Positions 1 to 12,226 of a stretch of DNA of 64,000 bases are shown here, piece by piece. The first letter of the stretch is position 1. Each line of letters starts with the position of its first letter. The stretch spans positions 29,749,379 through 29,813,378 of the forward strand of contig CM032132.1 of NCBI GenBank assembly GCA_018894105.1. The letters run 5' to 3'. The position numbers were made by a program, and so were the translations under genes. The stretch is from Jacaranda mimosifolia (lineage: Eukaryota; Streptophyta; Magnoliopsida; Lamiales; Bignoniaceae). The notes beneath the pieces were generated by a model. The model was not told the DNA's origin and searched no databases. It saw only the letters and a list, made by a program, of their open reading frames with translations.

Positions 1-1326
1 TAAAATTAGGGTTTTCTCTTCCAATTAACTCGATAATTCCCAATATTTTCATAAATAATATATTATAATCCAAATTCACCAAACTTATACTGGCACATGC
101 GTATACTGAGTCTTAGCCCATAATATCTCAAATTACCTAATTATCATTTCTTAAGTTCCAATTTCATCAAATCATAGATTAATCACTTAATCAACTCCAT
201 TAATCCTAACATTACCTAAAATAATACACATCCGAGCCCATTAGCTACACACTAGTCTATGCATGGGAAAATATTCCACATCATATCTCAACTCTTCATT
301 CTTGACATATTAAAACATCCAAAGGAAAAACGGTATATTGCATGTATATGCACACACACATATATAGATAAACATATAAATCCAACTCCCCTTTCTTTAC
401 CCAAAATCTTGTTATCTAGGCACCGGAATCACAAACTGAAACCACCACTGCGATTGTCACGTCGAGGCAAGAAAACTATCTCACTGTCGCCGCCGCCGCC
501 GAAGACAAGCTCCAACACCACCAAAAACTACCTTTTAGTTCAAACAACTAAACCCCTCGATCAATTTTACCAAATTCTATCAAATTGAAGCCTAATTTTA
601 GCTTTGATCACCTTTTACCACAACACACAGCCGCATGATTTTCTCCAAATTCCTTCGCCGGCATCAACCTAAAACAAAATCCAAGGTTACCGTGTTGTTC
701 CTTGAGTTGAGCTCTATCAGAACCACCCTTTGTTCGCCGTGAAATGTTGCCGGGATGAGAACCCACCAAAAGGCCCGCCGTGGTCAATTTTCAAACTAAA
801 TTTTCCTGTGGCTTCATTGGTGAAAATGGGTGTTTCAGGTATGGGTGTGTTCGCGGTGATGAGGAGTATAAGTTGGTTGGTTTAGTTTTGAAGTTTGGCT
901 GTCGCCGGTGGAAGATCACCGAAGGTCAAAGAGAAAGGGTGTCGCGGTGAAGATAAGAAGAAATGGGGGTGAAATGCAATTATTCCTATATATAAAAAAT
1001 CAACTTTGCTAAATAACTAATTAACCCCAAAAGTTTCCTTCAGTCAGCAATTGGGTCCTTTAGATTTTCCACAAACTTCAATTTAGCCCCAAGCAGTAGT
1101 TAGTGATAACTTTGACCCCTTTGACCAGAATTTATAGCCATGCAACCCAAAACCTTCAAGATATGGTCCTATCAAGTTTCTAAAAATTGCAAATTTACCC
1201 TAAAACTTTTAAAATTTTTGCAATTAAGTGCTTATTATTTCTTTTTTGAACCCTAAAATCCAACCAATTAAAATCTTAATTCCTAAATTCTTTTTTTTTA
1301 AAATACCAAATTTCAAGGGTGTTACA
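1..1326 (-). repeat. Partial LTR (3' LTR of the minus-strand element)
   Basis: This is the second copy of the repeat at 4980-6302, with scattered substitutions and small indels. It ends with the same GGGTGTTACA at 1326, directly next to the polypurine tract. The rest of the LTR lies left of the window. The 109-codon frame at 259-588 sits wholly in the LTR and shows no recognisable protein, so it is not annotated as a gene. Confidence 0.9.
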
Positions 1327-1345
1327 GATCTCCCCCCCTTAAAAG
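1327..1345 (-). promoter_or_regulatory. Polypurine tract
   Basis: The minus strand reads AAGGGGGGGAGATC immediately before the TGTAACACCC start of the 3' LTR. This is the expected place and composition for the plus-strand primer of an LTR element. Confidence 0.85.
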
Positions 1346-1419
1346 AATTTGGTCCCCAAATTCTCATATAAGTACTGTTCCAACTAGCAAAAAATAAGTA
1401 GATTTGATCAGTCGATCTA

Positions 1420-1905
1420 CATTCTCTCTTCATTACATTCTGCTAGAATTACTCCTTCAAGTCCCGATGCATTTTCATGCCTCTCGAATGCATCGTGTAT
1501 CTTGACTTGTGCGCCTCACTAACGAACTTTCTTCCATTTCTTCTAACACACCTATTTTCTTATGAAACAGAAGGACATCTTGATTTTTGGTATTGAACTT
1601 AAATCTCCAAAAACTTCCAATCATTCATTTAGTTATAACAATCCTATATCCTTGACTTAGGGCTCATCACATTTCATCCTATGATTCAGACTGCACTTAT
1701 CTCTGCACCCATACTTACTGTATCAATTTAGTCAATGTGCTAGCTAATTAGAAAAGTTATTTATAATTTTCGTTAACAGCTAACAAGACACAGAAGACTA
1801 TGAACTTCTATCATGTTTTTCTGGTCTGTTCCAGTTGACTACCATCTCTATCTTAGAGGGATCAATCCTCTATCCCCAATCGCCATCTGGCAATCCCAAC
1901 ACGTG
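1420..1905 (-). pseudogene. Remnants of Gypsy pol: RT tail and integrase zinc-binding region
   Basis: Downstream of gag on the minus strand there are two short recognisable pol scraps. Near 1880-1835 the frame reads IDPSKIEMVVNWNRP, which matches the end of the Gypsy reverse-transcriptase domain (DPSKI...W..P). Near 1530-1425 the frame contains EAHKSRYTMHSRGMKMHRD followed by MKREC, matching the H-H-C-C zinc-binding start of plant Gypsy integrase. Both carry stops, and the catalytic RT, RNase H and integrase core regions between and after them are missing. This shows that the element is a deletion derivative of an autonomous Gypsy element, not a naturally gag-only one. Confidence 0.65.
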
Positions 1906-1976
1906 GTGTTTATTATTAACCCTATTTGTAAGGGTGTTCGAACTTTTCTACTAAACCATAGTCTCGGATTGTACAT

Positions 1977-3260
1977 TTAATTCGGGGAAATGCAAAACAC
2001 CAGGATCATATATGCAGCATTATCATAGATTTCAGAGATAGAAACCGTACCTCCTGCCATCTTAGTAGGATCTGGTGCTTCATCTCCTGTCAGAGCATAG
2101 GCTCGAGCTTGTATTTTCGGTCTTCTGCTTGTTTTCGCTACTTGCTTCCCTTTTTTTGTAGGCATTGAGTTTCTCCTTCTAGGACAGTCCTTGAGAAAAT
2201 GTCGGTTACTACCACAGCCCATGCATCTACCCTGTTTCTTCCAATATCTAGACTTATCATTGTTAAATCCTCGACAAAATCCACATTGTTTTCGAGCCAT
2301 TCCTTCAGCCAAATTTGTAGTCCCACCAGACTGAGGGGCTTGTTGGATAGTGCTTTCAACCTAGAGTCTCAATTGATTTCTTCCGATATCACTATGTTTC
2401 TCAAAGCGTATCTTTTCCTTGCAGCTCTTATTCTCAATTTTTTGGATTTCCTACAGCTCTAACTCAAGTTGCAGTGCTCTGCTTACTGTAGAATTGAGAT
2501 TTGGCAAGTCACAAATAGCCAAGCCTTGCCTAAGCTCTGGTCGTAGCCTTGTAAGAATCGTCGAGCCTGTCGACCTTCATTATCTTGTATGTAGGGAGCA
2601 TATTGCATCAATCGGCTAAAAGTAGCCTCATACTAACTTACAGACTGTGCCCCCTCTACAAGGTCCATAAATTCCCTTTCCCTAGCCTGTTTCACCACTT
2701 TTGGCACAAATTTGCTCATAAAGTCTCGGGTGAAATTATCCCAAGTTCAGCAAGTTCCTTTAGCAGTCCATCTTTGATCAATCATCTTCCACCAATTCCG
2801 GGCGGAACCTTCTAGAAAGAATGCGGCAAATCGAACCCTCTATTCATCTGATTAGTGCAGTGTCTCAAAAATAACTTCTAAACCTCGATCCACTCCTTAG
2901 CCTTTCTATCATCAGGACCTCCCAAGAACTTCAGAGGATTGAAACGAAGGAATCGTTCCAAGGCTCGATCTTTTGTAACTGCCTCTGCTATCCCAGCTCT
3001 GACCGCTGGTTGGCAGTCAGGTTGCCTGCGTCTCTACCTCTCTCAGTGATCAGGCTCTATTGGGGGATCTACTGTCGGTTAATATATCGAAAGAGTTTGA
3101 GAAACTTCCTCTTCTGGCATCGGTCAAGGATGAATGAGTGCGTCCCGCCTAAGAACTTGTTGGTTAACGACCCTTTGCCTAGGAGGTCTACCCCGTTATT
3201 AGATTCTAGGTGGAATGGGTATATCCGAACTTCATTGCGATGTCATTACTACTACTAACT
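1977..3260 (-). pseudogene. Broken Ty3/Gypsy gag with CCHC zinc knuckle
   Basis: Minus-strand translations, spread over all three frames, give Gypsy capsid-like pieces. One piece near 2940-2860 contains FNPLKFLGG and KAKEWIEV. One near 2830-2780 contains FLEGSARNWW. Others contain FMSKFVPKVV and REFMDLVEGAQSVS (about 2740-2630). A final open stretch (2312-1977) carries a zinc knuckle of the form C-x2-C-x4-H-x4-C (CMGCGSNRHFLKDC), which binds nucleic acid in Gag. Several stops and frameshifts separate the pieces, so no Gag polyprotein can be made. The downstream end runs out without an intact protease domain. Confidence 0.82.
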
Positions 3261-3534
3261 CTACCAAGCTTCTACAAATCAAGAAAAGAAATAGTTAGAT
3301 AAGATCAAATCAGACTCATAGACATATAATTCTAATCATTCTACAATAATCCACAAGATCCCATAGACGTCCTGTAGTAAGCAAATTTATTTCACTAATA
3401 GCAACTGATCAATTTCATCTTAATTCCTCATATCACTTCCAATAAACAAAACACCTAGAATTCATACTCAAGCTAACCTAAATAAAAAGTCAATCACAAA
3501 TCCCAATGTTACCAATGCCTAGGTCATCAACAAA

Positions 3535-3552
3535 CCTAGGCTCTGATACCAC
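3535..3552 (-). promoter_or_regulatory. Primer binding site (initiator tRNA-Met)
   Basis: The minus strand reads TGGTATCAGAGCCTAGG three bases inside the 5' LTR. The TGGTATCAGAGC core is the standard plant LTR-retrotransposon primer site for initiator tRNA-Met. It fixes the element's orientation as minus. Confidence 0.88.
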
Positions 3553-3555
3553 CTT

Positions 3556-6302
3556 TGTAGCGCCCCCACTCGGGATAACACCTAAGATAAAGTGCCACTT
3601 AGTTCAATCTTAAAAATTGAACCCAAATACCAATCAATAGACCCATAATCAAACATTTCATGCTCATCAGAAATAACAGAGGATTCCAACTTAAATAACC
3701 TGTAACATACAACACATAATACTATGGTACCTACCACAAAATCTCAAATTTGATCTTAAAATAAACAGCGGAATTTAAACTTAACTAACTCGATAAACCG
3801 TTAAGTAAATGGCAAAATTCATGTTCTAACATAACAAAATATTTACATTCCATACGTCATCCATATCAACATGACATATCACGACATCTCAAGTCCATAC
3901 TTAGCAATCAGATGATGGCATATATACATTTAACACCTGATCTATTACAAAATATACTCATATCCATCTTGGATCAAAATCCTTCATTTAGTCCCTGTCT
4001 GAGAGAATCAAAATAAATTGGGGTGAGGGGGGATAAGTCCAAAGGACTTAGTAAGGGATAACTGTAAGCGTAAAAAGGATTTGTTGAGGAAGAGTCAACT
4101 CAACAGATTATAATTCAATAGTCAGGCAGAAATATATCAGAATACTGACAAGCAGTCCAGGATAATCGAACAAAGTAGAAATCATTCAAATAAAACAAAT
4201 CAGATCAAAACGTATTTTCCAATCAGACGAAACTTTCCCAAGCATAGTAGCTTGGTACCGAACTTAACCTTACATAAAACAGACTAAACTTACCTAAGCA
4301 TGATAACTTGTTACTTAACTTACCCAAGCATAGCTTGGTACATAACTTAGCCAGACATGCCAGCTTGGTACATAACTTACCCAGGCATTATAGCTTGGTA
4401 CTTAACTTATTGCTGACAAAATGAATCAATACCAATGTACGGACAGATAACATACAGTCATATAACAGATCGTACAGATAACAAACAATCGGATAACAGA
4501 TCGAATAGATAACAAATGGTAACAAATCGAACATATAATAGACAAAATGTTCATGGCCAGAACACATAGATAACATAATCAATCAAAAGATAACCCTCAC
4601 AGGGGTGTATAGGTTAATTAACATATAACAAACAAATTCTGAACAATTAACAGATTTTAATAAAATATTTGAGTACGGTACATAAACAGAAAACCCACAC
4701 AGGGGCTTATCCCAATAACAGATAATTGAAAGGAGTGCTAGGTTGGCAGACCCTCACCTTCGTAGACTCAGAATTATTGTCGCCGCCTATTGACCTACGG
4801 GACCCACTTCGTCATTACCTAACCAAAAAAGAATATTTATAATCAAAATCCATACTCAACCCAGATAACTTTCAATAATTACAATCTTACTATTAACCTT
4901 ATATCATATCCCAAATCATCAATAATAGGCCAATTAGCTTAATAACCCCAATTATTGCCAGTAGGTTCCAAATTCATAAAATGAGGGTTTTACCTTCCAA
5001 TTAACTCGATAATTCCCAATATTTCCATAAATAATATAATATAAACCAAATTCACCAAACTTATATTGGCACATGCTTATACTGTGTCTTAGCCCATAAT
5101 ATCTCAAATTACCCAATTATCATTTCTTAAGTTCCAATTTCATCAAATCATAGATTACTCACTTAATCAACTCCATTAATCCTAACATTACCAAAAATAA
5201 TACACATCCGGGCCCATTAGCTACATACTAGTCCATGCATGGGAAAATATTCCATATCATATCTCAACTCTTCATTCTTGGCATATTACAACATCCAAAG
5301 AAAACAATGGTACATTGCATAAATATACATATATATATAAACATATAAATCCAACTCCCTTTCCTTTACCCAAAATCTTGCTATCTAGGCGCCGAAATCC
5401 CAAACTAAAACTACCGCTGCAATCATTGCGTTGAGAGGAGAAAACTGTCTCAGTGTCATTGCCGCGCCGCCGCTGGAGACAAGCTCCAACACCACCAAAA
5501 GTTACCTTTTAGCTCAAACAACCAAACCCCTCGATCAATTTTACCAAATTCTGTCAAATTGAAGCCTAATTTTAGCTCCAATCACTTTCACCACCACACA
5601 CCGCCACAAAATTTTCTCCAAATTCCTTTTTCCGGCGTCAACCCCCAAAAAAAAATCCAAGCTTACTGTGTTGTTCCTTAAGCTGAGCTCTACCAGAACC
5701 ACCCTTTGTTCGCCGTGAAATGTCTCCGGGAAGAGAACCCACCAAAAAGCCCACCGTGGTCAATTTTTGGACTAAATTTTCTAGTAGCTTCACCTGTGAA
5801 AATGGGTGTTTCAGGTATAGGTGTGGCCGCGGTGATGAGGAGTATAAGTTGGTTGGTTTAGGTTTGAAGTTTGGCTATCGCTAGTGGAAGATCGCCGGAG
5901 GTGAGAAAAAATGGGTGTTGCGGTGAAAATGAGAAGAAATGGGGGTGAAATGCAATTATTGTTATATATATAAAATCATCTTTACTAAATAACCAATTGG
6001 CCCCAAAAGTTTCCTTCAGTCAGCAATTAGGTCCTTCAGAATTTTCACAAACTTCAATTCAGCCCCAAGCAATAGTTAGTGATAACTTTGACCCATGTGA
6101 CCAAAATTTACAGCCATGTAACCCAAAACCTTCAAGATATGGTCCAATCAAGTTTTTGAAAATTGTAAATTTACCCCAAAACTTTTAAAATTTTTGCAAT
6201 TAAGTCCTTATTATTTTTTTTTCTAACCCTAAAATCCAACCAATTAAAATCTTAATTCCTAAATTCTTATTTTTCAATATACCAAATTTTAAGGGTGTTA
6301 CA
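3556..6302 (-). repeat. Complete 2.75-kb LTR (5' LTR of the minus-strand element)
   Basis: On the plus strand this repeat starts TGTAGCGCCCCC and ends AAGGGTGTTACA, so it has the TG...CA ends of an LTR. It aligns nearly base for base with 1-1326 over its right half (4980-6302). Small ORFs inside it (for example at 5997-6188) are not shared as protein-coding frames with the left copy and are read as chance. A related LTR stands alone at 51674-54589; both share a purine-rich stretch around a 'taagtccaa...gactta' motif (about 4020-4070 and 52075-52130). Confidence 0.9.
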
Positions 6303-6673
6303 AAAACGGTTACTGATAAGTTATTAAGTTATCACTGATTAGTGACTGCTTGAAATGTAGTTATTAAAACTCAAATTTTTATAGTGATTTTTCATATGTA
6401 AACATTGGTAAGAGCTGAGGGGGTGAGTTCACTCGTGTTTCCATCATTGACTTATTAAATTGTTATTTGGGAGGTAGAGGATGATAGGTGATTATAAACA
6501 ATTTAAAATTTTTATTCTAATTATTATTTTATTTTTTTATTTCATACTACAAATTAAATTATAAAAAGTAATACATGTGAATGAAAATGTGGCTAATTTT
6601 TAAGGAATATGGTAGAAAATGCAATAAAATAAGGGGATATAGATTACTTAGAGAAATATGGTAGACAAATTAA
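6303..6673. other. AT-rich spacer between Gypsy and Harbinger elements
   Basis: About 370 bases of AT-rich DNA. I see no gene, RNA or repeat with clear ends. Confidence 0.6.
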
Positions 6674-6699
6674 GACCTTGTTCGTTTATGGATCCCCAA

Positions 6700-9600
6700 A
6701 AAATTTTCCAACTCCCAAAATACAAACAAATGTATCATCACATTCCCTAATCCAACTCCCAAAATAATCCCAAAAATGTGCCCCCCCCCAAATCAATTTT
6801 TCTCCCGTTCCCCCAAGTCTGCAGCCGGCAGTGGTGTGTCCCCCCACCCCATGCCTCCCTATGCTATGTTCCAGACGCCCTCCCCCCCAACTTTTTCTCT
6901 TCAGCTTTTCCATCCCATCCAACTCCATCTCTCTCTATGCCTCATCCCCAAACCCACCCAAAAACTACTTGGCTTTTACTTTCTCGTTTGAAATGAATTT
7001 CTCACTCTCCCCTGTAAAAATACACTCCAAAGTGCTTTTTTCTGGGGACAAAAGGAATCGATTCTTATGAATCATTCCCTCGCGCTTGCTCGGTGGTGTA
7101 TGTATTATGTTTTTTGGGATGGGTTTGACGATCGATAATGTGTTATTACCCAACACCTAAGTCACGGGATTCAGTCCCTGTTGCTAGTGCTCGTAACTTA
7201 TTTGGTGAATATTCATGATATTTCCCTAAGATCTACACATATTCTGTCATGTTAGGGTTTCCTCATATGCTAATCTTGTTTGATGAGAAATGTTTACTAT
7301 AATATTCGGCAAAAAAAATAGGAGTTTTTTTATTTTTTAATACAATTCTTGCTAGCCTATGATATGGGTAGCCTCAAATGTTGATTGTTACTATTTTTCG
7401 TGATATTAATTTGCTCATTTGTTTTGTAGTTTCGACGGAGAAAGATGATTTTGGGCAGATTGGTTGACTGTAGTATTCATCTGAAAGTTTTGGGCACATT
7501 GTTGATTATTAAGGACCATAACTGTGGTTTGGCATGCTTTAACCCCACAATTATATGAGGCTATCTTCACTATCTTGATCTAATTTTTGGACAACAGAAA
7601 AGCACTCAATTTCCTAAATCATCTTCAAAAATCACTTTCCCATTTTTATTTTTGTATTGCAGTGAAAGGATTCAGTTGTCCTATAGATATTATGCCAGTT
7701 ATAGTCAATATCCTAAATTGTGTATTACAGTGAAATATTTTTTTCTCAAAATTACTTTGTTTTCTGTTCAGTCATCAGGACGTGTGAAAATTATTGACAA
7801 CCATCCAATGCCACTTTAGTAGCAAAAATGTGAAACAAGCCAAGTGATTTTTGAGATTCCCAATTATAGTTCAAATTCCAACAATAAATGACTTTTTTAG
7901 TTGCATGTTATTACTTGGATATCAGTTTTTCTTGAACACTTAGTGGGATAATAGAATGCATTTTGTGTATTTCTTGAATACTTGAGTTGCATGTTATTAT
8001 CTGTTGGTCTTTGCCCTACGTAGTTTGGCAAAACTTCGTAGTATGCATTTTATATTTTCAACTATCATTTTATGGCAGAATAGGCTTTGTCTAGTAATGT
8101 TGTTTCTTTTATTATATGACGACATATAGTACTATTGTAGTGTTGTAGACAACTTGAATAGTCATATCATACATGTATGGAAGCATGATACCTGATTCAT
8201 CTTTTATAAAGGCTGGCCATAGGCTGTTTTCATATCAAATCACACCACTCTAGCATGTGCATCTACCCATACTTTATTGCATTAAAGAGTTTCAGTGAAA
8301 GTTTTCCTTATAAAACTGAACCTACCTCATTCACCACTTACTTGCTACAAAGAAAAATGCTATTCAAACTAAATCATGGCACACTAGCACAACGGCGGAT
8401 GGGAATACATCTAGTTGGGGAGGCAATTGGAGGAAGGAGAATTTTAGAGAAGGAGTCTGTGAAGAGGAGGTTGTACCTCATTCACCTTCAACCTGTTTCG
8501 GTTCATCTGTGAGTGGCATACATTTTAAGTGCATTATATGTTGATTTGTTTTTGTTAAAAAGATTATGCTGGCATGTTTTTGTTGTTGTCAATGTGGTAT
8601 ATATGATATGGATTTATGTGTTTTAAATGTTGGGAGATTATGTTGCTGTCCTTGATGCTTAACAGCTACTGGTCTAAGCTTCTTTCTTTAATTTTCTGCA
8701 CTAGAAACAACACCGTGATTGAGGTTTATCCATCATACGAGTGGAGAAGTAAGTATACCTCCATGGTGGCTTATAAGTTAAATGCGGTTCTTGAAGAACT
8801 CCTTTGTTCTCCAATAACCCTCAACTCACATGGATATTGTGAGAGCAAGTGTTGCTGATATAAGCTTCACTTACTTAAGTGGAACAATTTGATGCTTCAA
8901 CTGTTTCCATGCTTTTTCTTATTTGAATACGTGTTTCCAGCTTATATGTGTAAAGCTACGGCTGGTCCATATTATCACCCTATTAAATCACATTAGTGTC
9001 TTTCCTCCTGTCCTTGGTGTATCTCTTTTTTCTAGTCTCTTTTAAAGAAAATGTGAGTGTTGTTGGCCAAATTTCAGTGTACAATATGTACTGGATGATT
9101 TTGTTTCAAAGTCCCTAAAAACAGTAGGTTTGTTTTCACACTTTTCTGTTGGCTAATTCTGTTTCAAGTGAATCATTCTGTTTTGGCTCATTCTATTTCA
9201 TTGAGTCTGTTTCGTGTACATTGTCTCAGTTGATTTTTTTCAACTAAGTTAGTCTTTTTTCAAGTGAAAATGATTATGGTTCTGTTTCACATCTCTAAAA
9301 ATAGTGCTCTTCCTTTTTTAAAAAAAAAAGAATTCCCAAAAAGAGTGATTTGAGTTGAAATAGTCTACTAGAATTTGGGTTGTGCAGTTTTCTTTTGTGT
9401 ACAAAGCTGCAATGTTGGTCTGTCTAAATGTCCAAAGTTCCATGGCATTTTTGGGCATTTGATTGGGGTGATAATTGTACAAAATATAAGGGGTTTAGAT
9501 GTGTATTTAGGGTATGACTAATATTTGTGTCATACTCTTCCATGCTTTAACCCCACATTTAGATGAGGTTATCTTCATGAATGGATTATGAGGGGCATTA

Positions 9601-10200
9601 GCAACTGCTGGAATGCTAATTGATGACCATTTGTTAAGGGATGACAACTTTGTAGAAGAATAGTCATGCAGTATAACCATTGAAGACAAACGACAGGGTT
9701 TTTTGTACTGAGACCAGGAGTTGAATTTTTGTATATGCACTAGTTTTCTGTATTTCAATTTTATGCCCACAAACGATTTTCAAGGTTTTTATTTATTGTT
9801 CTTTTCTTGTAATTGTCTCTAGCTTTAGTATTATTACATCTTTTTCTATGGCAATTGTTTGAAAAAAATAATATAGTTGTCTTCAAATTTCAGTTTTAAA
9901 TTTATTATAAATGTTGTCTTTGCAATTCAGTTATTACTGAAATTTCATAAATTATTGTTATCTTAAAATGTAATTAGGAAATGATTAAAAAAATTAACCG
10001 ACATGAAATGAATATTAAATAAGTAGAGGCAAAAGACTTGCTATATTGGTAATTCATTTTTTTTATATAAAGTGGCCACTTTTCGGTACTATTCACGTAG
10101 GATTTAAAAGATCAATTAATATCTCAAAATAACTCAAGCAAAACATGGTAATGAAGGTTATAGTTTTGTATATAAAAAAAAAAAATTAAGAACATATTTA
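6700..10200. other. Left part of the Harbinger element, no recognisable gene
   Basis: The first 300 bases after the left inverted repeat are C-rich on the plus strand with many CCCC runs. The rest is AT-rich. Open frames at 8255-8512 and 8616-8858 are short and I do not recognise them. A frame around 8360-8510 reads ADGNTSSWGGNWRKENFREG and could be an old exon, but nothing supports a function. Confidence 0.5.
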
Positions 10201-10204
10201 AGTA

Positions 10205-10762
10205 GTTTCCATCAGCTAGTATGGTTACTTAACTAGTTTAGTATACACACAAGAATGGTAACTTAAGTAGTTTGTTGGGATAAAATATAGTTTAAAATCC
10301 AAACTAGTTTAGTATATACACAATAATGGTTACTTCATTTGGCTTGGATGTTGGGATAAAATATAGGACAAATCCCAAACTCATTTTAGTATATACATAA
10401 TAATGGTTACTTAACTTGGTTGTTTGGGATAAAATATAGTACAAATTCCAAACTAGTTTTTAGTACATAAATACAAGAATAGTTACTCAACTATTTCATT
10501 GGGATAAAATATATTACAAATTCCAAACTAGTTTTTAGTACTTATATACAAGAATGGTTACTTAACTATTTTATTGGGATAAAATATATTACAAATTCCA
10601 AACTAGCTTTTAGTACATGTATACAAGAATGGTTACTTATCTAGTTTCTTGGGATAGAATATAGTAGAAATTCCAAACTAGATTTTAGTATATATATATT
10701 TACAAGAATGGTTAATTAACTAGTTTATTGGGATATAATATAGTAGAAAATCCAAACTAGAT
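10205..10762. repeat. 75-bp tandem repeat, about 7 copies
   Basis: A unit of the form (cttgg/attg)GGGATAAAATATAGTACAA, then TTCCAAACTAGTTTTTAGTA, then ACAAGAATGGTTACTTAACT recurs about seven times. The GGGATAAAATATA core begins at about 10278, 10353, 10426, 10501, 10576, 10651 and 10730, that is every 73-79 bases. The middle copies are the most alike and the outer ones have drifted. It lies inside the Harbinger element, just upstream of ORF1. Confidence 0.88.
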
Positions 10763-11034
10763 ATAGGTTGGCTAGTCCTGGTTATTTGACCTACTTATCA
10801 CAGATAAAAATTAAGATGACATACTTAGGTAATAGTTGCATTTTAATGATGATTCTCTCTAAGGTATTTATCTATACTTAAATATATAATATATTAAAGA
10901 ATATGTTCATAAGCTTAAGCTATATTAATTGAACTTTTTAATGAAATTCTTCCCTTATTGCTATATTTATAACTATTATGAGGTTCGATAAATGCGATGT
11001 TATATAGATAAACCCGAGGGCAAATGAAGCATCA

Positions 11035-11905
11035 TTCGTTCCTAATTCCGGTGCAACTAGGATCACGAGCACTTGCTGGCCAATTGAGTGTGAACGTATT
11101 TTTTTAGAACTTGCGTATGAGGAGTTTACGCAGGGACAGCTCCTAGCCACTACTTTCTCCACTTTCATATGGAACCAAATATGCAGCAAGCTAAATCAGA
11201 GGTTGTACCCAAGGTACAACTACACAGTCCAACAGTGCAAGACCAAGTGGTGTAGGTTTCGTCGCGCATGGCGATTATTCCATCGATTGGTCACGAGTGA
11301 TACGGGTTATGGATAGGATTATGAGAGGAGCACTATTACGGGTCCGCCAGACCGTATCTAGCAGTGGGTCATGGTAATAGTTTTTCTAGTAAATACTCAT
11401 TAACATATCACTTAATAATATTAAGCTCATTATTACTTGATTAATACCATGTATTCCAAAATTGTAGGAGAATCCCAATCATGCACACCTTCTCAAGCAT
11501 AGACTGCCCCATTATGACTATTGTATGGAGATGTTCACTCCTAGTGTAGTCATAGGCTCATAGTCTAAGTCCTCAACGCAATTGTCTGTGGGTGGTGGTC
11601 GCAGCCGATCAAAGAGAACCTCCAGTCGTGGAGAGGACTTAACAGATACAGCCGGGAGTAAGGGTGGTTCATCACACAGGAGAAAGGTCACCCCTGTAGC
11701 TAATAAGAACACCCGTTTAACAATGGCCTTGGACCAGTGGGATGACCTTATGAAGGCAAAGAGCAACAGGATTGGGGCTAATGCCGAGAAATCTATTAAT
11801 TTGTGCGTTGAGGTATTGCGGCGAATGGATGGTTTGGCCGATAGCCTTTCTAATAAAGCCATTAATGCTTTGAAAAGATCCACTATGCGATCATTTTTTC
11901 AATAG
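11035..11905 (+). pseudogene. Harbinger ORF1: Myb/SANT-like DNA-binding protein (broken)
   Basis: A first segment (about 11105-11370) translates to a plant Myb/SANT-like domain, with EEFTQGQLLATTF, WNQICSKLNQR and TVQQCKTKWCRFRRAW. This is the pattern of helices with conserved W, F and K-x-K-W found in ORF1 proteins of PIF/Harbinger elements. After an intron (acceptor near 11467) the frame goes on with NHAHLLKHRLPHYDYCMEMF, then a basic linker and a C-terminal helix (about 11790-11890, SINLCVEVLRRMDGLADSL). ORF1 proteins of this family bind the element's ends and help transposase enter the nucleus. A stop near 11564 (after VVIGS) separates two parts of the second exon, so this copy is a pseudogene. 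Confidence 0.78.
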
Positions 11906-12226
11906 GTTTGATGGTCGTGAGAAACGAATTTGGATTGAATCGTTAGCTCACGAGTTATGAGAATTCCATCCATGGCATGTCTCTATGATGAGTTGCTTTT
12001 ACTCATTATCTAGTTATGTTGTATCTTTGTCAAACACCTTCTAACTTTGTTTTCCCCAAACATCTTTTATTTTTATTTTATTCTTCTATGTTCTAAAATG
12101 TGTTATGGATTTATGTTTTCAACTATATCACATGTCACTACTTGTTTAATTTTTGCCTTTGCTAGAGGTTCTGCTATTACATTAATACGTGTGGCTATGG
12201 ATGGTTTTGTTATTGTTACTTGTCAG

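Larger units (their letters stand above)
1..6302 (-). mobile_element. Internally deleted Ty3/Gypsy LTR retrotransposon, cut by window start
   Basis: Two long, closely similar direct repeats flank a 2.2-kb interior. The right copy is complete (3556-6302) and the left copy (1-1326) is cut by the window edge. Read on the minus strand the parts come in retrotransposon order: 5' LTR, a primer binding site complementary to initiator tRNA-Met, a broken gag with a CCHC zinc knuckle, scraps of reverse transcriptase and integrase, a polypurine tract and the 3' LTR. The gag-RT-integrase order is that of Ty3/Gypsy. The interior is far shorter than the usual 5-6 kb, so most of pol is gone and the copy cannot move by itself. 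The right flank reads AAAAC after the LTR, but the matching left duplication lies outside the window. Confidence 0.9.

Noticed and set aside
259..588. 109-codon open frame
   Set aside because: It lies wholly within the left LTR, and the matching part of the right LTR does not keep the frame.
6776..7156. Several overlapping Pro/Ser-rich frames
   Set aside because: They come from the C-rich subterminal part of the Harbinger element; three frames are open at once, as expected from low complexity.
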